Assembly: GCA_036365145.1 (NCBI GenBank)
Contig: JAEOAD010000001.1
Span: 105,091,001 to 105,155,000 of the forward strand
Direction: 5' to 3'
Source: Orientallactaga sibirica
Taxonomy: Eukaryota; Chordata; Mammalia; Rodentia; Dipodidae
DNA length: 64,000 nucleotides
Positions 1 through 11,244 of this stretch are shown piece after piece (the stretch's first letter is position 1; each line of letters begins with the position of its first letter). A program made the position numbers and the translations under genes. Below the pieces are notes generated by a model. That model worked only from the letters and a program-made list of their open reading frames with translations. It made no database searches and was not told the DNA's origin.

Positions 1-21
1 CAAGCCATCTTTCCAGCCCAG
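1..21 (-). mobile_element. End of a tRNA-derived (B2-like) SINE cut by the window edge
   Basis: The first bases match the reverse complement of the 5' head of the SINE family that recurs through the window (plus-strand reading: aagccatctctccagccc). The rest of the element lies outside the window. Confidence 0.6.
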
Positions 22-799
22 GAGCCTCTCTCTCTCTCTCTCTCTTTTTTTTTTTTTATCAGCTAATCTGGTCACCAATATCCTCCCCTATTTTAAGAGC
101 AAGCAGAGCTTCACAGGGCTCGCCTCGTTGGGATGCACAGCACAATGGATTTGTACCCACAGCACTCCAGCACCAATATTTCAAAACCTCCAGTACACTA
201 AACGTGAAACTTTTGTTCAAATTTCAAGGATTTTGATAGCCCAAGTGAATAGACACTGCCTATTGATTTTTCCCTTACAATGACTCTTGGATAACCTATT
301 TTCTCATTTATTTTTAAAGACAGCTCATGAGATTTCATAGCAATTCTGCCCAACCTCCTAATATCAAAATCCCTCCTTGACCCTGAAAATTGTAATTCTG
401 CTCTAGATCACAGCTGCTGAATATTACCTTTTACTAAGCTGGTTAAATAAAATATGTCCAACTCACAAGATCCCACAAGCCGTGGCCCGCAAGTCTAATG
501 ATCCAGGGCAGAGGCTCCGGCTGCTGCAGGCTCCATTGGCCCAGTGCTCTCAGGCCTGCACGGAAGTATGAGAATCGAGTCTATCTATCGGCTAGGCTTT
601 GGAATTTAAGGAGGAGGAGGAGAGAGAAAGGATAGCTCTGCTGGTCTTCAATGATTTTCTTGTAAAACTTTTACAAGGGAGACTTAGGCCGTTTGATGTA
701 TTCTAGACAATCCAATGCCCACTGAGTCTGCAACACAGTGTCTGGGGTTTCCTCCCTAGTGGAGGAGGGGTCGTTTTTGATGTAGAGCAAGTTCAAAAC
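22..799. other. Unique non-coding DNA
   Basis: After a short CT run and T run (about 28-58) this stretch has no recognised repeat and no plausible coding frame. I see nothing further in it. Confidence 0.6.
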
Positions 800-807
800 C
801 CCCAAAG

Positions 808-1035
808 CTGGGCTAGAGAAATGGCTCAGTGGTTAAGGTGCTTGCCTTCAAAACCTAACAACCTGGGTTCAATTCCCCAGTACCCACATAAAGCCAGATG
901 TACAGTAGTGCATACATCTGGAGTTCACTGGCAGTGGCTAGGCCCTGATGTGCCCATTCTCTCCATCTCTCTTTCTGTGTCTGTCTCTTCTTCTATTTCT
1001 CTCAGCTTGCAAATAAATAAATAAAAATATTTTTT
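808..1035 (+). mobile_element. tRNA-derived (B2-like) SINE
   Basis: Starts with the tRNA-like head (gctagagaaatggctcagtgg, A-box region), carries the B-box-like GGTTCAATTCC and ends in a CT-rich stretch then AAATAAATAAATAAAA. A B1 element sits in its tail. The pair is flanked by aacccccaaagc (797-808) and aaccccaaagc (1210-1220), a likely target duplication. Confidence 0.9.
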
Positions 1036-1039
1036 GAGA

Positions 1040-1200
1040 GCCGGGCGTGGTGGCGCACGCCTTTAATCCCAGCACTCAGGAGGCAGAGGTAGGAGGATCA
1101 CCATGAGTTCAAGGCCACCCTGAGACTACATAGTTAATTCCAGGTCAGCCTGGGTCAGAGTGAGACCCTACCTCGAAAAACCAAAAAAAAAAAAAAAAAA
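1040..1200 (+). mobile_element. B1-like 7SL-derived SINE
   Basis: Shows the B1 body: ccgggcgtggtggcgcacgc at the head, taatcccagcactc, and gagaccctacctcg before an A tail. It sits directly in the A-rich tail of the preceding tRNA-derived SINE. Confidence 0.95.
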
Positions 1201-1220
1201 TTTTTTTTTAACCCCAAAGC

Positions 1221-2023
1221 CTTTCACGCTGTTATGTCAGATGACACATGAGAAGTTGGAGTGGGAAATACAACACGTAAATCTGTAAAGGATCTCTGCT
1301 GGGAAGGCCGATCCTCCCAGCTGGTCAGGGTCCTTGGTTTTCCTCTGGCTGGGCTGAAAAGAGCCAGGAGTGGAGCTTAGACGTGATGGGCTCCTGCCCT
1401 GCCTGAATCACATCAGCCCAGACCATTCTTGCTCTCACCTTCATTCCATCCACTGTCACTTAAGGGCTCAAAGACTTCCCACTCGTCAAGCTGCCAGAGG
1501 CTCTGCAAGGCCAGGCTCAGCACTTGTTTCTTGGAAGAGTAGAGGACCCCACTGACCCAAGTTGGTCCCAGGGCAGTTTAGAATAGTCCAAAGTCAATGC
1601 TTAGATCCAAAGTTATAACTTCTGGTTTTAAACTATCTTCATCCCTTACCTGCGTGCCCTTCCCCCATCCAATATTGTCTTGTTTCCCCGGGATCCTCCC
1701 TCCTTAAAGGAGCTCAGCAGGCATCAGTACAGATTCGGTGGGAATGTAGTGACCCTTGCAGTGGCTGTGACAACCATTTGTAGTGCAATCTGCATAGACG
1801 CGCGGAACTTGGTGGTTCTGTTGTCCCGGCTAACCCTGCAGTGACATGGCCAGACTCAAGGCCTCCCCTCTTAGTGCAGCGGCTCTGACAGACAATGGGT
1901 TCCATGGAGCAGACACCAAAATGCACAACATCAGCACCAGGTAGGGCTGAGTGAGTGGAAGTGTTCATGAAGAGCAGAGTGAGTGAAAAAGTTCTTCCCT
2001 CCTCACAATCATCTGTCAGTCAT
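1221..2023. other. Unique non-coding DNA
   Basis: No repeat family recognised. Reading frames here are below 90 codons and have no supporting context. Confidence 0.6.
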
Positions 2024-2035
2024 GAGTTAACATGT

Positions 2036-2244
2036 AGATTGGAGAGATGGCTTAGCGGTTAAGGCACTTGCCTGGGAAACCTAAGAACCCAGGTTTGATT
2101 CCCCAGTACCCATGTAAGACAGATGCACATGGTGGCACATGCATCTGGAGTTCCTTTGCAATGGTTAGAGGCCCTGGCACATCCATATTCTCTCTCTCTT
2201 AAATAAATTATTAATTAATTAATAATTTTTAAAAATTTTTTTAG
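2036..2244 (+). mobile_element. tRNA-derived (B2-like) SINE
   Basis: Head ttggagagatggcttagcgg, then a tail of CTCTCT and AATAAATTATTAATTAAT. It is the first of three adjacent elements (2036-2653) that together are flanked by gagttaacatgt at 2024-2035 and 2654-2665. Confidence 0.9.
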
Positions 2245-2451
2245 GGCTGGAGAGATGGCTTCATAGTTAAGGTACTTGCCTGCAAAGCCTGAGGACCCAG
2301 GTTCAATTCTCCAGGTACCACGTAAGCCAGATGCACATGGTGGCGCATGCATCTGGAGTTCCTTTGCAGTGGCTAGCGACCCCGGTGTGCCCGTTATCTC
2401 TCACTCTCTCTCCCTCTCTCTCAAATAAATAAATAAAAATAAATGAATCTA
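2245..2451 (+). mobile_element. tRNA-derived (B2-like) SINE
   Basis: Head gggctggagagatggcttca, B-box-like GGTTCAATTC, CT-rich then AAATAAATAAATAAAA tail. It is inserted in the tail of the SINE before it. Confidence 0.9.
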
Positions 2452-2610
2452 GCCGGGCATGGTGGCGCACGCCTTTAATCCCAGCACTCGGGAGGCAGGG
2501 GTAGGAGGATCGCCGGGAGTTCGAGGCCATCCTGAGACTACATAGTTAATTCCAGGTCAGCCTGGACCAGAGTGAGACCCTACCTCGCAAAACAAAACAA
2601 AACAAAAAAA
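2452..2610 (+). mobile_element. B1-like SINE
   Basis: Full B1 body from gccgggcatggtggcgcacg to an AAAACAAAACAAAA tail. Third member of the 2036-2653 stack. Confidence 0.95.
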
Positions 2611-2670
2611 GGAATCTTTAAAAAAATTTAAAAATATACATATTTTAAAGGAAGAGTTAACATGTCACTG

Positions 2671-2838
2671 TTCTTTTTTTTTTTTTTTTTTTTTGGTTTT
2701 GCAAGGTAGGGTCTCACTCTGGCCCAGGCTGACCTGGAATTAACTATGTAGTCTCAGGGTGGCCTTGAACTCTTGGTGATCCTCCTACCTCTGCCTCCCG
2801 AGTGCTGGGATTAAAGGCGTGCGCCACCACGCCCGGCT
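2671..2838 (-). mobile_element. B1-like SINE, reverse orientation
   Basis: Reads as the reverse complement of B1: a leading T run, ggtagggtctcactctggcc, and a final caccacgcccggct. It is flanked by a tgtca(c/t)tgttcttt direct repeat at about 2664 and 2839, a good target duplication. Confidence 0.95.
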
Positions 2839-2849
2839 GTCATTGTTCT

Positions 2850-3859
2850 TTAAGCACTCTTTATACCAGGGATGAGACAAGCAACTGGCAGGAGGCTACC
2901 TCCTTCTCCCTGAGTTCCTGACAGACACTGTCATTAAGTCTGGCTCTCTCGCCTCCTCAGCAGCCCCTTCCACCCCACTTGTCTTTAGGAAATGTTGACT
3001 TTGGGGATGCTGTCTACTCTCACCCAGTCTCTCTTCTATCCTCTTCCCCTCCGACAAATATACACACGTGCACACATACCTGCTTGCTGCCCCTCCTACT
3101 CCTGGACACTACTCCCACTCCCTTTCCCAGAAGCTGCTTCTGCTTCTTCAAAGATCACCCAAGTCCCAGCTCCCGAGCCACCACCTTCCCCTGGCTCAGG
3201 AAGAGCACACAGGATGCCCAAGTGTACAGACTGCTGAGCTCAAGGCTCCAGGTCTGGGTCTGACCAGCAGCATAACGTTGGTCTCAGCGTTCCTGCTCGG
3301 CCTGCCTCTTTCCACATCTACAGAAGCAAAGCTGTCCGCGGTGAGCCCATTCTCGGAACCATTTAAACCATGTGAGTCCTGGAGGCCAGGAATCCTGCCT
3401 GCGGCTGCTGAGGGTGACAACATTCTGCAGCAGAGGGACTCGTGGGAAGTGACCTGCATCGTGAATAATCTCCAGGAAGTCAATCTTCATCCCAAGGAGG
3501 GAGTGAAGAAAACGCAGTGGTTCAAAGGCAAGCATCATGCCAAAGTGCCAACTCCATCTTGTACCCTCCAAGTGGAAAGTGAGAGACGTGTTCCATGCTC
3601 AGGCCAAAGCTCCAGCTCAAAGCCACCAACCACAGCGTTCACTCAGCTATGGGAGCCTCATTAGGTCGCTGAATCTCTCCACACCTGGCTAAATGGCCAG
3701 GTACAGGTATTCATGTGAAGACAGAATCCATATGATGGCCCATCCAGGAACCTGGACAATCAGGAAGTGTTTCCATATATGGGAGCAGCAAGCACAGTTC
3801 TCACAGAGGCAGCCAAAGTAAGACTATACCCTCCAGACGCGGGGTGCTCTTGTTTTTTT
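2850..3859. other. Unique non-coding DNA
   Basis: No recognised repeat. A 198-codon frame on the plus strand at 3068-3664 was examined. It has no recognisable domain, and overlapping open frames exist on both strands, so I do not call it a gene. Confidence 0.5.
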
Positions 3860-4092
3860 GTGTGGGTGTGGGACCCTGGGATGTGTTCTTTTCAGTGTGG
3901 ATGTGGATGTACAAGCATGTGCGGGCCAGAGGACAGTCTGGAGTGTCATTCTCGGGAACATTGCCCACCTTCTTTTGAGACATGGTCTCTTATTGGCCTG
4001 AAACATGACAATTAGACTAGTCCGGCTGGCCAGCAACCCCAGGATCCACTTGTCTCTCTCTACCTCTCTAGCATTGGGTTCACAAGTGTGCC

Positions 4093-4137
<45 letters not shown>

Positions 4138-4215
4138 CCACATAGGCTATCAGGATCAAATCCGGTCTTCATGCTTGAAAGGCAAGCACTTTACCAAGCT
4201 CCCTCCCTAGTCCTG
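3860..4215 (-). mobile_element. B4-type (ID/B1 fusion) SINE, diverged
   Basis: In reverse orientation the order fits B4: a GTGT-rich end with ggccagaggacagtctggag, a B1-like middle (ttttgagacatggtctctta) and an ID-like end (ttcatgcttgaaaggcaagc). A TG microsatellite lies inside it. Confidence 0.65.
4099..4135. repeat. (TG)n microsatellite
   Basis: About 18 uninterrupted TG dinucleotides. It lies inside the diverged B4-type element. Confidence 0.95.
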
Positions 4216-5499
4216 ACCTTGGTCACTTCATGGGACTGTCACCGACACAGCTCCTGTTTTCTCACCTCAGGGGAGCTATTCCTGTTCAGACTAGCCACTG
4301 GGCCCAGAACACAAAGGAAAACTAGCCATTTTTGTCTTGTAGGAGAAGTTGAGAGTGTTGAAAGCAGTAATAAAACAGAGTCAGACAATGAAGCCCAAAT
4401 CTGACAACCAGTCAGTTGGGGCCTCCCCACACAGGCACAGGGACACCATCCCCACCCCCACTGACTTGTAACTGGCTCCAGGAAAGGAACGGCCCCACAA
4501 CTTGAGACCAAGGCAGCCGTGGTGAAATGACCCCTACCCAGTGCACAGTGTGCCACCTGCCTCTGGGGAGAATGCAAGCCTGGGGCAATACATTTCAGCT
4601 CTTGTCACCTTCCCAATCCTCCTTCATGCTTCCCTCTGGATTTCCCCCTCCCTGCTGACATCAAGGTATGGTTGGCATCCCGGTGGGGATTTGAAACCAA
4701 GGCGCTTGTCCCTCCCTTTATGCTGGACATTTGCTCCCTCACTCTGTGGAGCCTCTCAACTGGGTGTTTGGTGAGTGCCAGGAAGCCAGCTCCTGAAATC
4801 GGAAGGGGCCTGCATTGTTGGACTAAAATAGTAGAAGTGCAACATGAGTCTCTTCAGGGGCCCTCAGCCGGCTGACAGCTTCCGGTGGGAAGTTAACACA
4901 GGTCAGCCCATGGAAGCAAACCAGAGTAGGCCTTGTTAGCACTCAAGAGGGTCCTTCTGTGGACATGACAGTTTTGTCCCCTAGCTAGAGTAGCTCATCC
5001 AACTGCAAATGCACTTGGGCCATTCCAAGCAAGCAAAACCTTTGTACATCCATGTACATGAAACCAAGCTGGTACGCACGGCCCATGGGATTCTTGACTC
5101 GCATCACTCTTCCTGGGCCTGCTGCCCTTGGCTCTCCCAGGACAAAAGAGACCTCTCAAAGCCAGGACGACCCCTTTGGCATGATGGCTGTCACATTCTC
5201 TCCCACCCGTGAGGCCAGAATGCAGTTCCCGAATGTGGCTTCTCTTCCCGGGTGGCACCCAATTGATTACTTGTCAGCTTCCAAAATGTTTCATCTCGAG
5301 GAGAAACAATGCATGAAAAAGCAGTTCTGAAAGCAGAATTAAGAGCTTGTTAGACACGGGCCTTGGGTCAGGGTAGGTGGCCTATCTGGGGGGCCTTTGA
5401 GGAGGCATGCCAGGATTTTTTTAAGCCAGCCCTCTCCCCTGCAGTTTCTGCTTAATGAAGCCTTGTACAAGGCCCTTGGAGAGCCCACATGCTCCAAAG

Positions 5500-6010
5500 C
5501 AGCACCAAGTGTCCCATTACTGTAAACGGCTTTTTATTTTTAAACTAATGCTATATTTGGAAAGCAGTAATCCTGGGGAAATGATACTGGGACTAATGGG
5601 GAACATATTACCTTTCATGTGTTTTTTTCATGTTTAAGGTTTCTTTGTTATTATCTGAGTAGTGAGGATCGGCACACACTCTTGGGCAAAAAAAATCAAA
5701 ATAAGCCTTAAAGCAATAATATTTTAATAAGCATCAAATGTCTTCAATGAGATAAAAGTATTATATAGTGTTTTGATATTGGGCTTTAGTTAAAACCTCA
5801 TTAGAAAAAAAAAAGAAAATTTCTCAGATGTATTGGGGAGGGGAGGCTGTGATGTATTTTTAAATTCAGGTGGACGAAAAAGTTCCAGTTCAGGTCAATT
5901 ATGCTAATTAAATGCCACAAACGACTGAAATTGCCAGCAAATGGACTTCTTATTTGTTGCTTTCACTGTTGCCCACTGATCAAAAATGGCAGCTAATGAC
6001 ATCAGAGCCC
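5500..6010. other. Possible conserved non-coding element
   Basis: AT-rich, free of SINEs and simple repeats. It has homeobox-type TAATTA cores and evenly complex sequence near 5900-6000, typical of conserved regulatory blocks. This is inference from composition only. No alignment was possible. Confidence 0.35.
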
Positions 6011-6309
6011 ACAAAGGCTGGGGCCTTGGTCTGAGGGAGCCTCAGGTGGGGAAACTGGGCTTTCCCTCAGTCCTGTCCTCCTCTGAGGGAAGTTTGTGAC
6101 AGCCCAGGCTGGTTGCCACCCCCCCCCCCACTGAAACCTACACTTCAAAGAATATTGGTCCCATTCTCAACCCCAACTGGGAAGTGCTGAGGGGCCCAAG
6201 TTACAAAATGAAACCAAGTCCGATTTCTCCATCGACGCCCCACATCCCAACTAGAATCGTGGGCTCTTATGAACTTGAAAGGGAAAGCCTTGAAAATTCT
6301 GCATTTGGT

Positions 6310-6420
6310 TATAGAAAATGAGGAAATGGAGGCTCAGAGAGGAGAACTGATCCACCCACAGGCACACAGCAAGCTTATTGCAGAACCAAGAAGGGCAATG
6401 TCCTGACTCTAGTCATGTGC
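6310..6420 (-). mobile_element. MIR remnant
   Basis: The segment gaggaaatggaggctcagag followed by cacacagcaagc is the reverse complement of the MIR core region (…tgtgacc…cctcagtttcctc). Diverged, as expected for an ancient mammalian SINE. Confidence 0.7.
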
Positions 6421-7386
6421 CGCACATGCTTCCCACCCCGTAGGGTACCATTGAACGCTGGTCTTCGTCCCATCCCCTCACAGCAAACTCTCCACAGCTG
6501 TGCACATGTGGAACCATGGCCCATCATGGGGTAGCTTCTGCACAAACTTCAGGACTGGAACGAGACCACAGTTTGTAGGACTTGAATCTGTCTCTCCATC
6601 TGGCTCACCAAAAATGGGAGTCAAATTCCTAATGTAAAATGAAACGCAGTTAACTTTTGAGACATGGGAGGTTTCACGGTGATGTGGGGACTCCAGCATG
6701 TTCACTTTCTCCCTCCCCCGAGTTCAAGCGAGGATCAGCTGTTTCCAAGTCCGCCTGAATAAACCCTCTCAGAAAGGTTGCTGCAGGAGGGAAGGGGAGG
6801 GAGGACCTGGGAAGAGGGAGGAAGGAAGGGGCACAAGCAACAGTGACACCCCATGTTTCTGTCTGTCTCGTCCAGGTAAGTCCTAAAGGCCATGATCCTT
6901 GCTGCTTCTCGGCTGCCTGATTCCCGGGGAGGTGAGATGGGACTGTCCCCTGGGGATCAGAGCTGCCACTGGCCTCCGGAGAGCCAACGCCGGCCTCGGG
7001 AATCTGCTTCTCCTTGCTCCACCTCAGCCCCCTAACACTGAGCGAGTTCTTTCCCTTCACTTCTCTGCAAAGTAGTTGGCCTTGGCCTGGAAGGTTGTAA
7101 GCAGGACAACTCCTCAGGAGCAGTTGCTGTATGTTAGGGACCCAGGATGGGCTATTGTATCTTAGCCTTGTCTCTAGAGACACCCACAATTCCCAGCCGC
7201 AGATAAGGCTAAAGTCACACTTGGGAGCTTATGGTTTTGCAGGGTTTGGGTTTTGTCTAGAGCCCAGGCAGGTCTAGAACTCTCCATCCTCCTGCCTCAT
7301 AGGTCTTTGAAGCAACAAGGGCAAAAGAACCATCTGAATTGGGTTTGCCTTGGCATCTTGATGAATCAGGATGGAGGAAGAGGGGG

Positions 7387-7734
7387 TGTGGCGGTTTGAT
7401 TCAGGTGTCCCCCATAAACTTAGGTGTTCTGAATGCTGGGTTCCCAGCTGATGCGATTTGGGAATTAACACCTCCTGGAGGCAGTATATTGTTAGGGGTG
7501 GGCTTATGAGTATTATAGCCAATTTCCCCTTGCCAGTATTTGGCACACTCTCCTGTTGCTGTTGTCCACCTGATGTTGCCCAGGAGGTGGTGTCTGCCCT
7601 CTGCTCATGCCATTATTTTACCCTGCTATCATGGAGCTTCCCCTAGAGACTGTAAGCCCAAATAAAGCCTTTTTTTCTCACAAGCTGCTCTTGGTCGGGT
7701 GATTTCTGCCAGCAATGCAAAGCTGACTGCAACA
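7387..7734 (+). mobile_element. Solo LTR, ERVL-MaLR type
   Basis: The element begins tgtggcggtttgattcag and ends ctgactgcaaca, so it has TG...CA ends. It contains an AATAAA polyadenylation signal near its 3' end. It is flanked by five G on each side (7382-7386 and 7735-7739), matching the 5-bp target duplication of ERVL/MaLR elements. No internal viral genes are present. Confidence 0.8.
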
Positions 7735-7834
7735 GGGGGAGACGAGGTGAGAGAGCAGCTGAAGGTAGTGGGGGATGGGCAGCCCAGCCTGGACCAGGGT
7801 TTGACCTGATTTATTCCAGGGATTCTCAATGTCT

Positions 7835-7930
7835 CACTGCCCCATTCTCAGATGGGGAAACTAAGGCCCAGATACTCACCATCAAACAGCTATAAAAACC
7901 CAGGGCCCATGCTCTTGACCACTGAGATGC
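7835..7930 (-). mobile_element. MIR remnant
   Basis: The sequence cagatggggaaactaaggcc and then cccatgctcttgaccactga is the reverse complement of the MIR core and 5' part in the correct order. Confidence 0.8.
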
Positions 7931-8074
7931 TAGGGTGTCTGTTAAGCATACAGCTGAGCTTCCTGGTCACAGCCACTGAGTCTTCTCCCTCTTCCCAGCA
8001 TGCTCTAGCTGCCCTAAGGGGATGGAATCAGAATTAGTCTTGGCCTAAGGAAAGACCCCAAGAAGTGCAGGACT

Positions 8075-8410
8075 GGGACTAGAGATGACTCTGCAGTCAA
8101 AAGTGCTTGCCATTTAAACATGAGGGCCTCTCAGCCTCCAAATTCTCATCCCCAGAAACCACATAGAAAGCTGGGCATGACCATGCCTGTCTGTAATCCC
8201 AGTCCTTGGGGACAGAGACTGGACCATCACTGGGGCTCGCTGAGAGAGAGCAGCTCTGGGTTGAGGAAGAGACCCCATCTCAAGGAAAGAAATAGTGGAT
8301 GAACAATACAACGAGGACACTTGACATTCTCCTGTGGCCTCTGCACATGTGCACACACCACACATCACATACATCACGCATCATCACACACACACATGCA
8401 TGTGTGCACA
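8075..8410 (+). mobile_element. B4-type SINE, diverged
   Basis: Begins with an ID-like head (gactagagatgactctgcag), passes into a B1-like middle (gctgggcatgaccatgcctg, taatcccagtcc) and ends in a tggcctctgcacatgtgcac tail with CACA repeats. This is the usual B4 order. Confidence 0.7.
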
Positions 8411-8860
8411 CACTGGAAAGAAAAGAAGAACCCCAAGAAATGCTAAAGCCCACAAGTCCAGAGCCCCCCATGCCCTTCCATTCTGATCCATTCAGTTGCA
8501 GGCAAGGCCAGGCCAGAAAAGCTGACCCCCAGGAGGCCCTGGAACAGGGCTAGGGTCTTCCTGGCTGCTACCAGGGAGCCTTAGGGATCTGGAGCAAAGC
8601 CTACTGAACAGGCTGTGTGAACAACAGAACACGTTTTATGCTGGAAAGCAAAACTGAGTTATTTGAAAAACAGCACATCAGGAGGCTGGCAATCCAAACT
8701 CACGTCATCCCTAGTTACATGACAAGCACTTTTTTTTTAACCAACTGAGCTATCTCCCTAGACCCAAGACTTAGCTTGATGTTCTAATAGGAGGTAAGGC
8801 CCTCAGTCCAGAGAAACCCATTCATGGGGGTCTTCAGATACTTCAAGTAAAGGAAGTAGA
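8411..8860. other. Unique DNA with a small ID-like fragment
   Basis: Mostly unrecognised sequence. Around 8715-8765 a short reverse ID-like piece (aactgagctatctccctaga) is visible. No gene seen. Confidence 0.5.
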
Positions 8861-9003
8861 GCCAGGCTGGCGGTGTACGCCTTTAATTCCAGCACTTGGG
8901 AGGCAGAGGTAGGAGGATCACTGTGAGTTCAAGGCCAGCCTGAGACTACATAGTGAATTCCAGGTCAGCCTGAGCTAGAGTGAAACCCTACCTTGAAAAA
9001 CAA
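8861..9003 (+). mobile_element. B1-like SINE
   Basis: Complete B1 body with a diverged head (gccaggctggcggtgtacgc) and a short A tail. Confidence 0.9.
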
Positions 9004-9063
9004 GGAAGTGAGTGACACGACACAAAAGAAGGGACTTAAGGCCACCCCACCAAGATGGTATTT

Positions 9064-9267
9064 AAAGGACTGGAAAGATGGCTTAGTAGTTAAGGTGCTT
9101 GCCTATGATGGCTAAGAACCCAGATTCAGCTCCCCAGGGCCCACGTAAGCCAGATGCACATAGTGGCGCATGCATCTGGAGTTCATTTGTACTGGCTAGA
9201 GGTCCTGGGGTGCCCATTCTCTCTCTCTCTCATTAATTAATAAATAAAATAAACTGTTATAAATAAA
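9064..9267 (+). mobile_element. tRNA-derived (B2-like) SINE
   Basis: Head ggactggaaagatggcttag, CT-rich then AATTAATAAATAAAAT tail. It is followed at once by a B1. The pair is flanked by caagatggtattt at 9051-9063 and 9432-9444, with a partial third copy (agatggt) between the two elements. Confidence 0.9.
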
Positions 9268-9276
9268 AGATGGTCA

Positions 9277-9431
9277 CCGGGCGTGGTGGCGCACGCCTTT
9301 AATCCTAGCACTCAGGAGGCAGAGGTAGGAGGATCGACAAGAGTTCGAGGCCACCCTGAGACTACATAGTTAATTCCAGGTCAGCCTGGACCAGAGTGAG
9401 ACCCTACCAAAAAAAAAAAAAAAAAAAAAAA
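9277..9431 (+). mobile_element. B1-like SINE
   Basis: Full B1 from ccgggcgtggtggcgcacgc to a run of about 22 A. Partner of the SINE at 9064-9267. Confidence 0.95.
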
Positions 9432-9444
9432 CAAGATGGTATTT

Positions 9445-10440
9445 GCAGTGGGTATTACAGCGTGCCGCTCTCAAGGGCTTGGGTTTGCCCACACTTGCTA
9501 CCACAGCTGTACCACGGGAGAGCAGCGGGTTCTCCTTGTCTCTTCCCGGTTCTCTCAGCAGTGCCTCTGGTTGGTGGACTCTTGTGTGAAGTTGTACGGG
9601 GAGAGGGTCTGGGAAATGCGATCACAGGCTTCTCTTGTAAGGTACAAGCTGTGGAAGTATGTGGCCCTGACTCCAACTGACGACGGACGATCAGAACGGC
9701 ACCAAACCAGGAAGAACTGTGAGATGTCATCGTGAGGACTAGCTCCTGAGGAGCTGGTCACGGCTGCCTGGAGCACAGGATTGACCATCATTTGGAGGCT
9801 GTGTCTAGGCTCGATAGCATAAAAGTGCCGCGGTTTATTAGCAATGCCTGTCAGGGGTTTTGGAATGAAAGTGGGGAATGGTATGTAACAATTTCTTTTC
9901 TTATGCTCCAAGATGATGGCTGAATGGCTTTGAAAAGTGACTGCTACCTGCATTTATTCCCTCTGTCTCCGAAACAAATATATAAGTTGTTACCATCCAC
10001 ATGTGATATTATCCTCATAAGGTCCCGCTCATGAGAGAACCCAGCATCGGAACAGCTAGTTCGGGACAGAGAAGAGATATTGGAGAACCTATGGGGTCTT
10101 TGGCTTCCTGAAGCCACGTTCTTCATGATCCACACTGTCACACTCCTCAAGAGCATCACCATCATCCCTACCTCCCACCTCAGTTAACGTCTAAGTTTCC
10201 ACATCTTGTCCTTTCTCCGTTGCATACCAGGATCTTAGGAAAACCTTCCACCCTTCTCCAGCGACCCTCTCCTCTTTCTGGAGCTCTCTCTGTTTCCCCA
10301 GTGCCACATTAGGAGTTGGGTTTAATCTAGGGTTTGCAGGTTAGGCCCCAAGCCGCGAGGGGCTCAGGAGAAGGACGATTAGAGGATTGTCAAGGCATGG
10401 GCTTTAGGAGACACCACTTTTATCTGGTTTTGTTTTGTTG
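9445..10440. other. Unique non-coding DNA
   Basis: No recognised repeat. A 132-codon minus frame (9555-9953) and smaller frames overlap on both strands without any recognised domain. Confidence 0.5.
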
Positions 10441-10990
10441 GCATGTGTGTGTAGAGTATCCATAGTATAGTGTGAGGTGTGATGTGTGTGACACGTGTGT
10501 GTGTATGCAGAGGCCAGAGAAGAACCCTGGGGGTGATCCTCTATTGCTCATCCCTGTGTTATCTTGAAACAGCATCTCTCTCTCTCTCTCTCTCAAACAA
10601 GCTGCCCTTTTCCTTCAGTGAGCCCTACTGGGGAGACAGACTGCAAGACCACACCCAGCTTATTAAAAATATTTTTTTATTTATTTGAGAGAGGGAGGGA
10701 GAAAGAGAGAGAGGAAGATGAAGACAGAGAGAATGGGCATACCAGGGCCTCCAGCCACTGCAAATGAACTCCAGACACATGCACCACCTTGTGCATCTGC
10801 CTTACATGGGTCCTGGGGAATCAAACCTGGGTCCTTAGGCTTTGCAGGCAAGCTCCTTAACCATGAAGCCATCTCTCCAGCCCCGTACCCAGCTTTTTAC
10901 ATGGGTCCTAGGGAATGGAACTCTGACAATCCCAGGTCCTCATGCTTAAGTGGCAAGCACTCTTGCCCACTGAGCCATGTCCTCAGCCCG
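10441..10990 (-). mobile_element. B4-type SINE interrupted by a younger SINE
   Basis: Reverse B4: a GTGTGT end with agaggccagagaagaaccct, a middle with attatcttgaaacag-like B1 sequence and an ID-like end (catgcttaagtggcaagcac, actgagccat). It is split by the SINE at 10662-10884, and the split point is duplicated as acccagctt at 10653-10661 and 10887-10895. Confidence 0.75.
10662..10884 (-). mobile_element. tRNA-derived (B2-like) SINE, reverse
   Basis: Plus-strand reading starts with the AT-rich tail (ttttttatttatttgagaga), a GA run, and ends in the tRNA-like head (gccatctctccagcccc). It is inserted in an older B4 with a 9-bp target duplication. Confidence 0.95.
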
Positions 10991-11244
10991 CACTTTTCTC
11001 TGTTCTTAGATACTGTGCTGTGGCTTCAGATGTCACTAGAAAAAGGAAGTGATGGGCTCCGCTTCAACAAAACTAAGCAGAGATGATTCCTCCTCCCTTA
11101 AAATGCTTCAACTTACAGTTTCTCAACTTGGCTTGAGACACATTTGAATTTCTGACCTTTTCCCAAGTTAGCAATATGAAGTACAAAAGCCAGTCACAGA
11201 GGCCCGTGCCTATTGTCCCAGCTACTTAAAAGGCTGAGGACAAG

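Larger units (their letters stand above)
4216..7380. other. Unique non-coding DNA, 3.2 kb
   Basis: The longest stretch in the window nearly free of young repeats. It holds an old MIR remnant (6310-6420) and an AT-rich block (5500-6010) described separately. The longest frame, 171 codons on the minus strand at 6674-7189, has no recognisable protein similarity or splice context that I can see. Confidence 0.6.

Noticed and set aside
808..1035. tRNA gene suggested by A- and B-box-like motifs
   Set aside because: The motifs belong to a high-copy SINE with a CT and AATAAA tail. No tRNA cloverleaf with a full acceptor stem follows.
3068..3664. 198-codon open frame on the plus strand, the longest in the window
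   Set aside because: No recognisable domain, overlapping frames open on both strands, no convincing exon borders. Length alone is not convincing in 64 kb of GC-rich unique DNA.
6674..7189. 171-codon minus-strand frame
   Set aside because: No recognised family, no supporting splice or start context, overlapping frame on the other strand.
9555..9953. 132-codon minus-strand frame
   Set aside because: Unique DNA but without recognised domain. Competing frames on the plus strand.
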